Positions 41,269 to 48,608 of a DNA stretch of 50,400 bases are shown piece after piece. Location of the stretch: the NCBI GenBank assembly GCA_024231215.1, contig JAAEQR010000099.1, positions 1-50,400 of the forward strand. The letters are read 5' to 3'. The notes under the pieces are model-generated. The model made no database searches. It worked only from the letters and a program-made list of their open reading frames with translations, and was not told where the DNA came from. The translations under genes were made by a program, and so were the position numbers. The DNA comes from PVC group bacterium (GTDB lineage: Bacteria; Omnitrophota; Gorgyraeia; B26-G9). The first letter of the stretch is position 1, and each line of letters starts with the position of its first letter.

Positions 41269-41393
41269 AAAAAAACCTTCCTTGGTTTCCACCAGGGAAG
41301 GTTTTACTTTTTTAACGTCCGGGATTTATTCCTTCTTAACTCGGGACTTTTTAACTATATTTTCAGCATACTCCTAACTTTAAGATGTGTCAA
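41269..41393 (-). promoter_or_regulatory. Promoter plus structured attenuator leader (copy 2)
   Basis: TTGACA (41,393-41,388) and TATGCT (41,370-41,365) with 17 nt spacing. The transcript has repeats GTTAAAAAG, GTTAAGAAGG, GTTAAAAAAG and a GUCC...GGAC core. Its terminator arms are AAAACCTTCC (41,305-41,296) and GGAAGGTTTT (41,281-41,272), with a GGAA-type tetraloop stem on top (TGGT/ACCA) and seven U. The U-run ends 14 nt before the start. The inner stem differs from copy 1 (CTG/CAG there), so structure is preserved while sequence changes. Confidence 0.7.
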
Positions 41394-41481
41394 GATTTAA
41401 AAAATTTTCGCTTCCTTGCCTGTTTTTCTGGAGACTAAATGCTTTTTTAATAAAATTGTACCTGAATTCATTGTGGATAAC

Positions 41482-41498
41482 TACACAGGAATTACGCA
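41482..41498 (+). repeat. Putative recombinase arm site near the tRNA end
   Basis: TACACAGGAATTACGCA fits TAYRCARGAATTAYRCA and lies 155 nt from the tRNA 3' end inside the island. A perfect DnaA-box sequence (TGTGGATAA, 41,472-41,480) abuts it. The 398-nt gap 41,255-41,652 holds this, the leader element and the att flank (41,583-41,652); I see no gene there. Confidence 0.5.
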
Positions 41499-41652
41499 AT
41501 TATTTTATATTTATACAGTAATTGGGCAGGATTAGAAGCAAGTAAACGCAGCTATGATTACTCAGAAGAAAAACGTAACCTACTATTATCCCAACTAGTT
41601 ACTTCACAATTGTTGGTCTACCTTAAGGTTACGCTTTCTGTTAAAAAAGTTC

Positions 41653-41740
41653 TGGCGGAGAGTGAAGGATTCGAACCTTCGGTACCTTTCAGTACAACGG
41701 TTTTCGAGACCGCCACATTAAACCGCTCTGCCAACTCTCC
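41653..41740 (-). tRNA. tRNA-Ser(CGA), island integration target
   Basis: 88 nt including CCA. The acceptor stem GGAGAGT/ACTCTCC closes perfectly, the discriminator is G, and the CCA is encoded. The anticodon loop CTCGAAA gives anticodon CGA (reads UCG), flanked by GCGGT/ACCGT. The long variable arm (GTACTGAAAGGTAC region) and T-arm GGTTCGAATCC are typical for serine. It is intact, so the island preserved the gene while copying its last 24 nt to 12,211-12,234. Confidence 0.97.
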
Positions 41741-41757
41741 GAGGTTGTGGCTGGGAA

Positions 41758-42120
41758 TTAAGCGAATTTTTTTACTGCTTCAAATACCATTTCGCAATTG
41801 TTGTCTTTATTGATAATCGCCTCCGGATCTACGGAAAAAATCTCAGGCAAAGGAGCTGTGTTTAATTTATCTGTCATTATAATCACCGGAGTATCCAGTT
41901 TTTTGATCTGTTTCATATATTGAAACACTTTGTAGCCGTCAATATCCGGCAGTACAAGATCCAAAACAACTATATCCGGGCATTCCCCATCAATCTTTTC
42001 CATCCCGGATTGGCCATCTCCGGCAGTAATAACATCATAGTCTTCTTTTATTAATCTATCCCTTAAAACAGTAAGAACTACGACATCATCATCAATAATC
42101 AATACTTTCTTTTTCTTCAT
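41758..42120 (-). CDS. Single-domain response regulator (CheY-like)
   Basis: 120 residues, receiver only. Acidic pair in LIIDDDVVV, phospho-acceptor Asp in IVVLDLVLPD, Thr in VIIMTDK and Lys in IINKDN are conserved. Without an output domain it must act by binding a partner, for example in a phosphorelay or motor switch. No kinase is adjacent. A decayed paralog lies just upstream on the same strand. It immediately follows the tRNA-Ser gene by 17 nt and is outside the island. Confidence 0.9.
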   Translation of the reverse strand: MKKKKVLIIDDDVVVLTVLRDRLIKEDYDVITAGDGQSGMEKIDGECPDIVVLDLVLPDIDGYKVFQYMKQIKKLDTPVIIMTDKLNTAPLPEIFSVDPEAIINKDNNCEMVFEAVKKFA

Positions 42121-42339
42121 ATCGTCTCTTTCAAATGTTAAAACCTAAATGTTTTCCGCATAAAATTATTATTACCTATTATTGTAATCTATAAAAACTA
42201 GTTTTTCAATTTATTTTCAGCCTGGCTATAAATTATATTGTATCAGTTATATTATAAAAGACAACTTAGACCAGACAGCAGATTTCTTTTTTTTTGGAAT
42301 AGCGATATAAAATGAAGAATTAACTATAGGCGATTATAT

Positions 42340-42426
42340 GAATTTTTTACTGCCTCTACTCTATCTGTCATTATACTCACCGGGATCTCTAATTTTTTAA
42401 CTTTCTTTATATAGATACTTTTAGGC
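42340..42426 (-). pseudogene. Decayed response regulator copy with internal deletion
   Basis: On the minus strand the sequence reads YIKKVKKLEIPVSIMTDRVE, AVKN, close to YMKQIKKLDTPVIIMTDKLN of the gene at 41,758, then jumps to the C-terminal AVKK part. About 35 codons are missing and no start codon or domain remains. It fills the gap 42,121-42,448 together with non-coding DNA. Confidence 0.7.
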
Positions 42427-42448
42427 GCGATGTTTTGCAAAATAAATG

Positions 42449-43165
42449 CTACAACCCCAGGAATTGTATTGCTAATCCAGATAAGCAAATAGTTGCGCCT
42501 GCTAAGGCATGGCTATAGCGTTCCAGCTTGCCCATAGGAAGAAACTTTACTCCTAATGATGCCAACATAACTACAGACATCATTGTGGCAATCGTCACTA
42601 AACTAAACACCCCCGCAACCAAGACAACCCCACCCAGACTTTGTTTTGCAGCCGGATACATTAATATGGGAATCAGCGGCTCACATGGCCCAAGTACAAA
42701 AATTGTAAATAAAATCCAGGGAGTGATATTCTTTGCCTGCGCATCATGTACATGGCTATGCCTGCCAATATGAGTATGCTCGTGCTGATGGTGATGGCTT
42801 TTTTTGTCTGCATGAAGGTGAATATGCTTATGCGGCTTATGGCGTACTGCTGCACGAATGCCCCATACTGTGTACGCAAATCCAAATCCAATCAACGCCC
42901 ACGCAGCTAAATTCCCGCGAAAACCCTCAAACCCTTCAAGCTTCATAACCCCAATGCCAAAAGCAATTCCAATTCCACCCAACACCACAGAACTTAACAC
43001 ATGTCCCAACCCACAAAGAAATGTGATAATTGCCGTTTTGGCAACAGACCATTTTCTTGCCTTGCTCATCACCACAAACGGTAAGTAATGATCCGGGCCA
43101 AACAGTGTATGAAAAAATCCTATAGATGCAGCTGTAACACACAATACTGTTATTTCTTTTTCCAT
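42449..43165 (-). CDS. Ni/Co-type permease (UreH/RcnA/TauE-like) with His-rich loop
   Basis: 238 residues from ATG 43,165 (GGAG 4 nt upstream). About six membrane helices. The N-terminal helix carries FFHTLFGPDHYLPFV, the (H)xxxxDH-like metal motif of nickel/cobalt transporters and UreH proteins. A cytoplasmic or periplasmic loop is very His-rich (HKPHKHIHLHADKKSHHHQH), expected to bind Ni, Co or Zn. The fifth helix has a GPCEPLIPIL motif. It probably moves Ni2+ or Co2+, direction unknown. Tandem repeats upstream (43,201-43,229) may be its operator. Confidence 0.82.
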   Translation of the reverse strand: MEKEITVLCVTAASIGFFHTLFGPDHYLPFVVMSKARKWSVAKTAIITFLCGLGHVLSSVVLGGIGIAFGIGVMKLEGFEGFRGNLAAWALIGFGFAYTVWGIRAAVRHKPHKHIHLHADKKSHHHQHEHTHIGRHSHVHDAQAKNITPWILFTIFVLGPCEPLIPILMYPAAKQSLGGVVLVAGVFSLVTIATMMSVVMLASLGVKFLPMGKLERYSHALAGATICLSGLAIQFLGL

Positions 43166-43200
43166 TTTTCTCCTTATAGCATACCTGCCAACAGCCCACA

Positions 43201-43229
43201 GTAACACGTTTTTTTAAATAGTAACACGT
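43201..43229 (-). promoter_or_regulatory. Tandem ACGTGTTAC repeats upstream of the permease
   Basis: ACGTGTTAC occurs twice on the minus strand (43,229-43,221 and 43,209-43,201), 20 nt apart (two helical turns on one face), 36 nt before the permease start. Such spacing suits cooperative regulator binding. The sequence does not match the known NikR palindrome. Confidence 0.4.
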
Positions 43230-43259
43230 GGGTGGTAAATGTCAAGCATAAAATTTTTT

Positions 43260-43369
43260 AACCCAGATTATGCGTTAGACACGGCTGAAGAGTGCTAAGA
43301 TTTTTGAGATTAAACAGTTACAAAAAGCTTAGTGCTATTCGCTGTGGGCTAATGCATAATTTGGGTTTA
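43260..43369. repeat. Long imperfect inverted repeat, MITE- or REP-like
   Basis: Arms of about 40 nt (43,260-43,299 and 43,328-43,369) match in reverse complement except for a few positions: AACCCAGATTATGC against GCATAATTTGGGTT, TTAG against CTAA, and AGTGCTAAG against CTTAGTGCT. The loop is about 28 nt. It lies between the permease and DUF1667 genes on the same strand and has no coding content. Confidence 0.6.
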
Positions 43370-43402
43370 AGGCGGGTTAAAATGATTTATTCGGCGAGTA
43401 CC

Positions 43403-43756
43403 TCAACAATCCCGTGTTGCAATCAGATTTACCTCTAATCCTAACAAGTTTTCTGCAATAACATCACCGATAAGAACAATTCTGTTAAGCCTGATTTTCT
43501 TTATTGCTTTCATGGCCTCTTTTATTTTAGCTTTAGGTATAGGCTTGCTAGTTTTTACCGGAACCATTTTAAACGACATGTTTTCCGCTAAGACCGTGGA
43601 AGTAAGTATGCGCATAGGATTTTGTATCTCCGCAGCAGCGTAGGCTTCTCCTTTTGCACATTTATTGCCGATTACACTAACTAACTTGCCATCCTGAATA
43701 TCCAGCATCAAATCACACCCCTGAGGACATTCTATGCAAATAATTTTTTTGTTCAT
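43403..43756 (-). CDS. DUF1667 protein of the anaerobic glycerol-3-phosphate dehydrogenase cluster
   Basis: 117 residues. N-terminal Cys pair CIECPQGCDLML and NKCAKGEAYAAAEIQNPMRI mark DUF1667. In other bacteria this gene follows a glpA-like FAD enzyme and an NAD/FAD oxidoreductase, and the Cys residues are thought to bind an iron-sulphur cluster or metal. It overlaps the upstream oxidoreductase by 4 nt, so it is part of the same translationally coupled unit. The exact redox function is unproven. Confidence 0.88.
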   Translation of the reverse strand: MNKKIICIECPQGCDLMLDIQDGKLVSVIGNKCAKGEAYAAAEIQNPMRILTSTVLAENMSFKMVPVKTSKPIPKAKIKEAMKAIKKIRLNRIVLIGDVIAENLLGLEVNLIATRDC

Positions 43757-44706
43757 ATTAATCTTTCCAAATATTCTGCTGCCTGTATCCCGGCAATACT
43801 GCTGTCTTCTGTCACAGTATCCGCCAGATCATATATTTTAAATGCATTACCACAAACAAACATGCCCGGAACATCGGTCGTGTTGGTTTTTTTATTAATC
43901 TTTACTCCAGCCATCTCAATAAGTTCATTTTCCTGAATAAGCCCCACGGAAAATAATACTGTATCACAATTAATCTCAAAACAAGTCTCCGGTAAATCGT
44001 TAAGCATATCATCCACCTGTACCACACATACTTTCTCAACTCTGTCCTGCCCAAAGATCCCGGATACCCGGTGTCCGCAAAAAAGAGGAATATCAAAATC
44101 CTCCAAGCACTGCACCACATTGCGCACTAATCCGGAAGGTTGTTTTTCTACTTCAATTACAGCTTCTACTTTTGCACCCTCTAAAACAAATCTGCGTGCC
44201 ATAATCAACCCAATATCTCCTGAGCCAACGATAACTATTTTTTTACCAGGCAAAAGCCCTTCGATATTAATCAGCTTTTGGGCAAGCCCGGCAGAGTAGA
44301 CCCCAGATGGGCGCGTTCCAGCAACATGCACCATTTCCCTGGTCCTCTCCCGACATCCCGTAGCCATAATCACTGCTTTAGCTTTTATGCTCTCCATTGT
44401 GCCGGGTTTTATATATGTAATTATTTTATCCTGCGTTAACTTCACGGCAAATGTTTTCAAGCTGATTTCTATTTCTGGGATATTTTTTATTTTTTTAATA
44501 AAACGATCCGCATATTCAGGCCCGGTTAAAACCTCGTTAAAATAGTCAAGACCAAAACCAGGATGAATGCATTGGTTTAATATCCCCCCCAAATACTGAT
44601 CCCGCTCAAGAAGGAGAATGTCTTTCACGCCATTTTCATCCGCAGTAATTGCCGCGGCCATTCCCGCCGGACCTCCTCCAACTATAACCAATTCCCGTTC
44701 AACCAT
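43753..44706 (-). CDS. FAD/NAD-dependent oxidoreductase partner of GlpA-like enzyme
   Basis: 317 residues. N-terminal Rossmann motif LVIVGGGPAGMAAAITADE binds FAD, a second Rossmann VIVGSGDIGLIMARR binds NAD(P)H, and ATGCRERTREM is the typical FAD-domain segment. The C-terminal block is MFVCGNAFKIYDLADTVTED. It should pass electrons between the glycerol-3-phosphate oxidase-like subunit and a soluble carrier. It overlaps the upstream gene by 8 nt and the downstream one by 4 nt, so it works with both. Confidence 0.9.
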   Translation of the reverse strand: MVERELVIVGGGPAGMAAAITADENGVKDILLLERDQYLGGILNQCIHPGFGLDYFNEVLTGPEYADRFIKKIKNIPEIEISLKTFAVKLTQDKIITYIKPGTMESIKAKAVIMATGCRERTREMVHVAGTRPSGVYSAGLAQKLINIEGLLPGKKIVIVGSGDIGLIMARRFVLEGAKVEAVIEVEKQPSGLVRNVVQCLEDFDIPLFCGHRVSGIFGQDRVEKVCVVQVDDMLNDLPETCFEINCDTVLFSVGLIQENELIEMAGVKINKKTNTTDVPGMFVCGNAFKIYDLADTVTEDSSIAGIQAAEYLERLI

Positions 44707-46153
44707 CTGCTCTATCCTTTTTGATCATCTCTGTTCCAGGTCCACGCTTTGTTATTTTGGTTAAAGGCTTGCCTGTTTCCTGGGACAGTATCTTCATCAG
44801 CTTCGTAGTGCAAAAACCTCCATGACACCTTCCCGCTCCAGCCCGGGTTCTAAATTTTATCCCGTCTAAAGTCTTTGCACCTCGCTTTATTGCTTCTTTT
44901 ACTTCTTTTGCCGAAACCATCTCACAGCGACAGACAATATCCCCAAAGTCAGCATCCTCTTGAATTGTCTTTTTTGTTTTCCATAACGGCTGCGCAAATA
45001 AATGCGTTGTCTTATTACGATGCTTTTGAAAAAACAATTTGCGCCGCAAACGCAAGCCGGTTGCTTTTAGTAAATCCTTTACCATCGCTGCGATTGCCGG
45101 AGCAGCACTCAACCCTGGCGATTGAATCCCAGCCACAGTTATACATCCGGGAACACTTTCCTCATGCCGAATAATAAAATCATCTCCCGACACAGGGCGT
45201 AGCCCGGCAAAATAGGCGATAATATCCTCTCCCTTTATCGAAGGAACTAATCTCTTTACAGAAAATAATACTTTTTGCAAACCTTCATCAGAGGTAGATA
45301 CGTCTTTTTTATCAGTTACGTCCTCTGCCGTAGGCCCGATCATGGGATTACCATCAGATGTTTTTATAACCAGAACTCCTTTTGAGGTTTTACTCGGCAA
45401 TGGAAATATCAGATGATTCGTTATATTCTCTCTTTTTTTATCCAATAAAAATTCTTCACCTTTACGCGGAGTTATTTTAAAATCATCGATGCCCATCATT
45501 CCGGCAATTTCATCTGCAAATAACCCGGCTGCATTAACGATATATTTACTTTTAAACATTTTTGTTGACGTATTTATCTCAAAAGCAAATTCCCGGCCAA
45601 TATTCTCCACAGGGGTAGCTTTAATGTTTTCTACCTTTGCAGAAGTAAAAATTTCCACACCGTTTTTTACCGCGTTCTCACTAAGATCATATGCCATTCT
45701 ATACGGACTTATGATTCCAGCCGTAGGAGCATGCAACGCAGCCACAATTTTCAAAGAAAGGTTGGGCTCGTGTTTTTTAAGCCACTCTTGATCCACGATA
45801 TTTAAACGAGGGACTCCGAGAATTTCTCCTTCTTTTTTTAATTGTAAAAGACGTAACCGCTCTTCTTCATTAAAAGCAACTATCAACTCTCCGACTTCTT
45901 GAAAATCAATACCTAGCTCTTTGGCTATTCTGCGGGTAAGCAAGTTCCCTTGTACACATAGCTTTCCTTTTAAGGAATTGGCCGGATTCTGTGTGCCGGG
46001 ATGAATAATCCCGCTGTTTGATTTGGATACTCCAAAGGCAAGTTCAGTTTCTTTTTCCAGAAGCCCAATGCGTATTTTATATTTAGAGAGTTCCCGCGCA
46101 ATAGCGGTACCAACAACCCCTCCCCCAATTATAATTACATCAAATGATTTCAT
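44699..46153 (-). CDS. glpA: GlpA-like FAD-dependent glycerol-3-phosphate dehydrogenase with BFD-type [2Fe-2S] domain
   Basis: About 484 residues from ATG 46,153. FAD-binding DVIIIGGGVVGTAIARELSK, the DAO fold middle part (SNSGIIHPGTQNPANSLKG, IVNAAGLFADEIAGMM) and ITVAGIQSPGLSAAPAIA place it with D-glycerol-3-phosphate oxidases. The C-terminal part has CRCEMVSAKEVKEAIKRGAK and AGRCHGGFC, a four-Cys BFD-like iron-sulphur site. It oxidises glycerol-3-phosphate to dihydroxyacetone phosphate. Start is uncertain: a TTG 24 nt upstream (46,177) and a GTG are also open; ATG gives the normal Rossmann beginning. It follows glpK. Confidence 0.9.
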   Translation of the reverse strand: MKSFDVIIIGGGVVGTAIARELSKYKIRIGLLEKETELAFGVSKSNSGIIHPGTQNPANSLKGKLCVQGNLLTRRIAKELGIDFQEVGELIVAFNEEERLRLLQLKKEGEILGVPRLNIVDQEWLKKHEPNLSLKIVAALHAPTAGIISPYRMAYDLSENAVKNGVEIFTSAKVENIKATPVENIGREFAFEINTSTKMFKSKYIVNAAGLFADEIAGMMGIDDFKITPRKGEEFLLDKKRENITNHLIFPLPSKTSKGVLVIKTSDGNPMIGPTAEDVTDKKDVSTSDEGLQKVLFSVKRLVPSIKGEDIIAYFAGLRPVSGDDFIIRHEESVPGCITVAGIQSPGLSAAPAIAAMVKDLLKATGLRLRRKLFFQKHRNKTTHLFAQPLWKTKKTIQEDADFGDIVCRCEMVSAKEVKEAIKRGAKTLDGIKFRTRAGAGRCHGGFCTTKLMKILSQETGKPLTKITKRGPGTEMIKKDRADG

Positions 46154-46208
46154 GAAAAACACAATCTCCCATAACAATATATTCTAAACGTTAAAATATA
46201 TGTTTTAA

Positions 46209-47699
46209 CTATACTCCTTGCGCCACAATTAACCGACCTACTGCCTCTTTCCAACCACTATAAATATTCTTAGCCTGTTGTTTCGACATTTTTGGTTTAA
46301 ATACTTTGTCTTTGCTCCAACATTTTTGGATATCTTTCGAATTCTTCCAATACCCTACACTAAGCCCAGCTAAATAAGCCGAGCCTAAGGAAGTAATCTC
46401 TATCACTTTCGGCCTCACTACATCAATCCTCAAAATATCCGCCTGAAACTGACAAAGAAAATCATTCCGAGCCGCACCGCCGTCAATTTGTAAAGATTTT
46501 ATTTTTAATCTGGAATCTTTCTGCATCGCAGCTAAAACATCTTTTGTCTGATAACATATCGCTTCCAGTGCCGCTCGTACCAGGTGATTTTTATTTGTAC
46601 CACGGGTAATCCCGCAAATCATTCCCCGCACATCAGAATTCCAATAAGGCGCACCTAAGCCAACTAGGGCCGGCACAAAATACACTCCAGCATTATCTTT
46701 TACCGCTTCAGCCATCTTGGCTGATTGTTTTGCGGTGTCTAAAATTTTCAACCCGTCTCTTAGCCACTGAATAGCCGCCCCGGCAATAAATATCGCACCT
46801 TCTAAAACATATATAGGGTTACCCGCACTTCCGCAGCCTAAAGTAACAATAAGTCCATGTTTAGAAACCGGCCTTTTCTTTCCGGCATTAAGTAAAACAA
46901 AACTTCCTGTACCATATGTATTTTTCATTGTTCCCGGAGCAAAACATGCCTGCCCAAACAACGCCGCCTGCTGATCTCCGGCAATGCCAGAGATCACAAT
47001 CCCCGCCGGAAGTTTCCCTAGCTTTACCGTTCTTCCAAAAATACCAGATGATTTTTTTACCTCCGGTAATATTTCATGCGGAATGGTAAACTTTTTAAGA
47101 ATCTCTTTATCCCATTTTTTATTGTTAATATTAAACAGCATTGTCCGCGAAGCATTCGTATAATCCGTAGCATGCACTTTCCCGCCAGTTAATTTCCATA
47201 GAATCCAAGAGTCTGTCGTACCAAAACACAACTCTCCTTTGTTTGCCTTAAGCCTTGCGCCAGGTACATTCTTTAAAATCCATTCTATTTTTGTCGCGGA
47301 AAAATAAGCATCTACCGGCAATCCTGTTCTCTTGCGGAAAAAATCAGCCCTGCCTTCTTTATTTTTAATTTGTTCGCAACGCCTTGCTGTTCTTCGGCAT
47401 TGCCAGACAATCGCATTATACACAGGTTTGCCGGTTTTTCTGTCCCAGATAACAGTGGTCTCTCTTTGATTGGTAATACCAATAGCAGTAATATTTTTAG
47501 GTGGTATTTTTCGGAAAACTTTTTGAATAGAATTATTTACACTTTTCCATATTTCTTCCGGGTTATGTTCTACCCAGCCAGGCTTAGGAAAGTATTGGGA
47601 GAATTCCTCGTAAGCTGAAACAACCTGCCTACCCCGTTTATCATAAACAACCGCTCGACTTCCAGTTGTGCCCTGATCAATCGCTAAAATATATTTCAT
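46209..47699 (-). CDS. glpK: Glycerol kinase
   Basis: 496 residues from ATG 47,699 (GAGGGG 5 nt upstream). FGGY-kinase signs: AIDQGTTGSRAVVYDKRGR, NQRETTVIWDRKTG, the nucleotide-binding GTTDSWILWKLTGG, AGDQQAALFGQACFAPGT, FVPALVGLGAPYWNSDVRG and DGGAARNDFLCQFQADIL. It phosphorylates glycerol to glycerol-3-phosphate. Length matches the family. The phosphodiesterase gene (ugpQ) lies 10 nt upstream and the glpA-like gene downstream, so phosphodiester or glycerol uptake, phosphorylation and oxidation are in one operon. Confidence 0.97.
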   Translation of the reverse strand: MKYILAIDQGTTGSRAVVYDKRGRQVVSAYEEFSQYFPKPGWVEHNPEEIWKSVNNSIQKVFRKIPPKNITAIGITNQRETTVIWDRKTGKPVYNAIVWQCRRTARRCEQIKNKEGRADFFRKRTGLPVDAYFSATKIEWILKNVPGARLKANKGELCFGTTDSWILWKLTGGKVHATDYTNASRTMLFNINNKKWDKEILKKFTIPHEILPEVKKSSGIFGRTVKLGKLPAGIVISGIAGDQQAALFGQACFAPGTMKNTYGTGSFVLLNAGKKRPVSKHGLIVTLGCGSAGNPIYVLEGAIFIAGAAIQWLRDGLKILDTAKQSAKMAEAVKDNAGVYFVPALVGLGAPYWNSDVRGMICGITRGTNKNHLVRAALEAICYQTKDVLAAMQKDSRLKIKSLQIDGGAARNDFLCQFQADILRIDVVRPKVIEITSLGSAYLAGLSVGYWKNSKDIQKCWSKDKVFKPKMSKQQAKNIYSGWKEAVGRLIVAQGV

Positions 47700-47709
47700 A
47701 TATACCCCT

Positions 47710-48390
47710 CTATAACCTGTCCGGAAAATCCGAAAAGATGCCGTCCACACCAAGAGCTTTGACCCTTTCAATATCATCCGGATCATTCACTGTATAAACA
47801 AAAACCTTCATATCGCGATTATGAGCATCATCAACCAAGGCCTGATTAATGAATTCTTTTGAAGGATGCACAGAATAAGCATTTACCTTGGTCGCGCCTT
47901 CAGCGTATCCAATTGGAATCCCGGCAATTACAGCGCCTACTTTTACCTGTGGACAAATCCGACTAAACGCAAGCAATTCATAGTGATTAAATGATGATAC
48001 AAGAAAGTCTTCATGCTGCCAGCCATTTTCCTGAACATATCTTTCAATTATCTCCGCAACCGGTTTTGCCGCATCCTCCCCTTTGATTTCAATATTCACT
48101 TTTGCTCTTTTATCAACACACACGAGTACTTCTTCAAGAGTAGGGATGTGCTGGCCTTTCCCCGCATCTAAAGCGCGCACTTCAGCAAAACTTTTATCCG
48201 CTACCACCCCGGATCCATTCGTACTTCTATCCAGTTTTCGGTCATGTACAGCTACGATTTCACCTGTCTTACACCGATACACATCAAGCTCCACCCAATC
48301 CACGCCTAATTCTAAAGCTTTCTCAAAAGAAAGTATCGTGTTTTCTGGTTCATATCCTCGTGCCCCACGGTGTCCAATTTTAATTATCAT
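47710..48390 (-). CDS. ugpQ: Glycerophosphodiester phosphodiesterase
   Basis: 226 residues from ATG 48,390 (GGAGG 6 nt upstream). GDPD motifs: KIGHRGARGYEPENTILSFE with catalytic His, VELDVYRCKTGEIVAVHD with Glu and Asp metal ligands, and PTLEEVLVCV, NIEIKG. It cleaves glycerophosphodiesters into glycerol-3-phosphate and an alcohol, feeding the downstream glpK and glpA. No signal peptide, so it acts in the cytoplasm on imported substrate. A palindrome lies in its leader. Confidence 0.94.
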   Translation of the reverse strand: MIIKIGHRGARGYEPENTILSFEKALELGVDWVELDVYRCKTGEIVAVHDRKLDRSTNGSGVVADKSFAEVRALDAGKGQHIPTLEEVLVCVDKRAKVNIEIKGEDAAKPVAEIIERYVQENGWQHEDFLVSSFNHYELLAFSRICPQVKVGAVIAGIPIGYAEGATKVNAYSVHPSKEFINQALVDDAHNRDMKVFVYTVNDPDDIERVKALGVDGIFSDFPDRL

Positions 48391-48441
48391 TCTCGTCCTC
48401 CCGATCTTATCCCTTGGAATAATCTGTAATTTTTGAAGAGA

Positions 48442-48486
48442 AATAGTCCTCCTGTTTTTCAGGAGGGCGTAGCCTGCTGATTTCGA
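48442..48486 (-). repeat. Nested palindrome in the ugpQ leader
   Basis: On the minus strand GAAAT...ATTTC encloses CCTCCTG AAAAA CAGGAGG. No U-run follows directly. It could be an mRNA control structure or a small repeat element. It lies 52 nt before the start codon. Confidence 0.5.
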
Positions 48487-48556
48487 TGAAAAAATCATAG
48501 ATTATTCAAGAGGCAATACCTACATAATACTCTGTCTTTTATCTCAGGGCAATAAA

Positions 48557-48586
48557 AAAAGGCACACAGATAACTGTGTGCCTTTT
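48557..48586. terminator. Strong terminator after the ROK-like gene
   Basis: AAAAGGCACACAG (48,557-48,569) pairs perfectly with CTGTGTGCCTTTT (48,574-48,586), loop 4 nt, with an A/T-rich continuation on the minus side. It lies 23 nt past the stop at 48,609. Confidence 0.95.
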
Positions 48587-48608
48587 GATTTCTAGATATT
48601 ATATTTTT

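Larger units (their letters stand above)
12235..41652. mobile_element. tRNA-Ser-integrated genomic island, about 29.4 kb
   Basis: The element lies between the tRNA-Ser(CGA) gene and an exact 24-nt copy of its 3' end. It contains a tyrosine integrase (21,585-22,670), a coupled excisionase-like HTH, a second one at 30,007, an XRE-type regulator and a replication-type ATPase. It also has restriction-modification genes and many small, secreted or zinc-ribbon cargo genes. No conjugation genes or phage structural genes are seen, so it is best called an integrative element or island. A degenerate third attachment site at 14,724 divides it into a 2.5-kb remnant and a main element of 26.9 kb. Confidence 0.82.

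Noticed and set aside
41472..41480. Origin of replication marked by a perfect DnaA box (TGTGGATAA)
   Set aside because: A single box without AT-rich unwinding repeats or neighbouring dnaA/dnaN genes; it is more likely chance in an AT-rich att flank.
12235..41652. A prophage
   Set aside because: No terminase, portal, capsid, tail or lysis genes; the gene set suits an integrative island.
43260..43369. CRISPR repeat or a small RNA gene
   Set aside because: A single inverted repeat, no repeat-spacer array; nothing in the window has regularly spaced repeats with spacers or cas genes.
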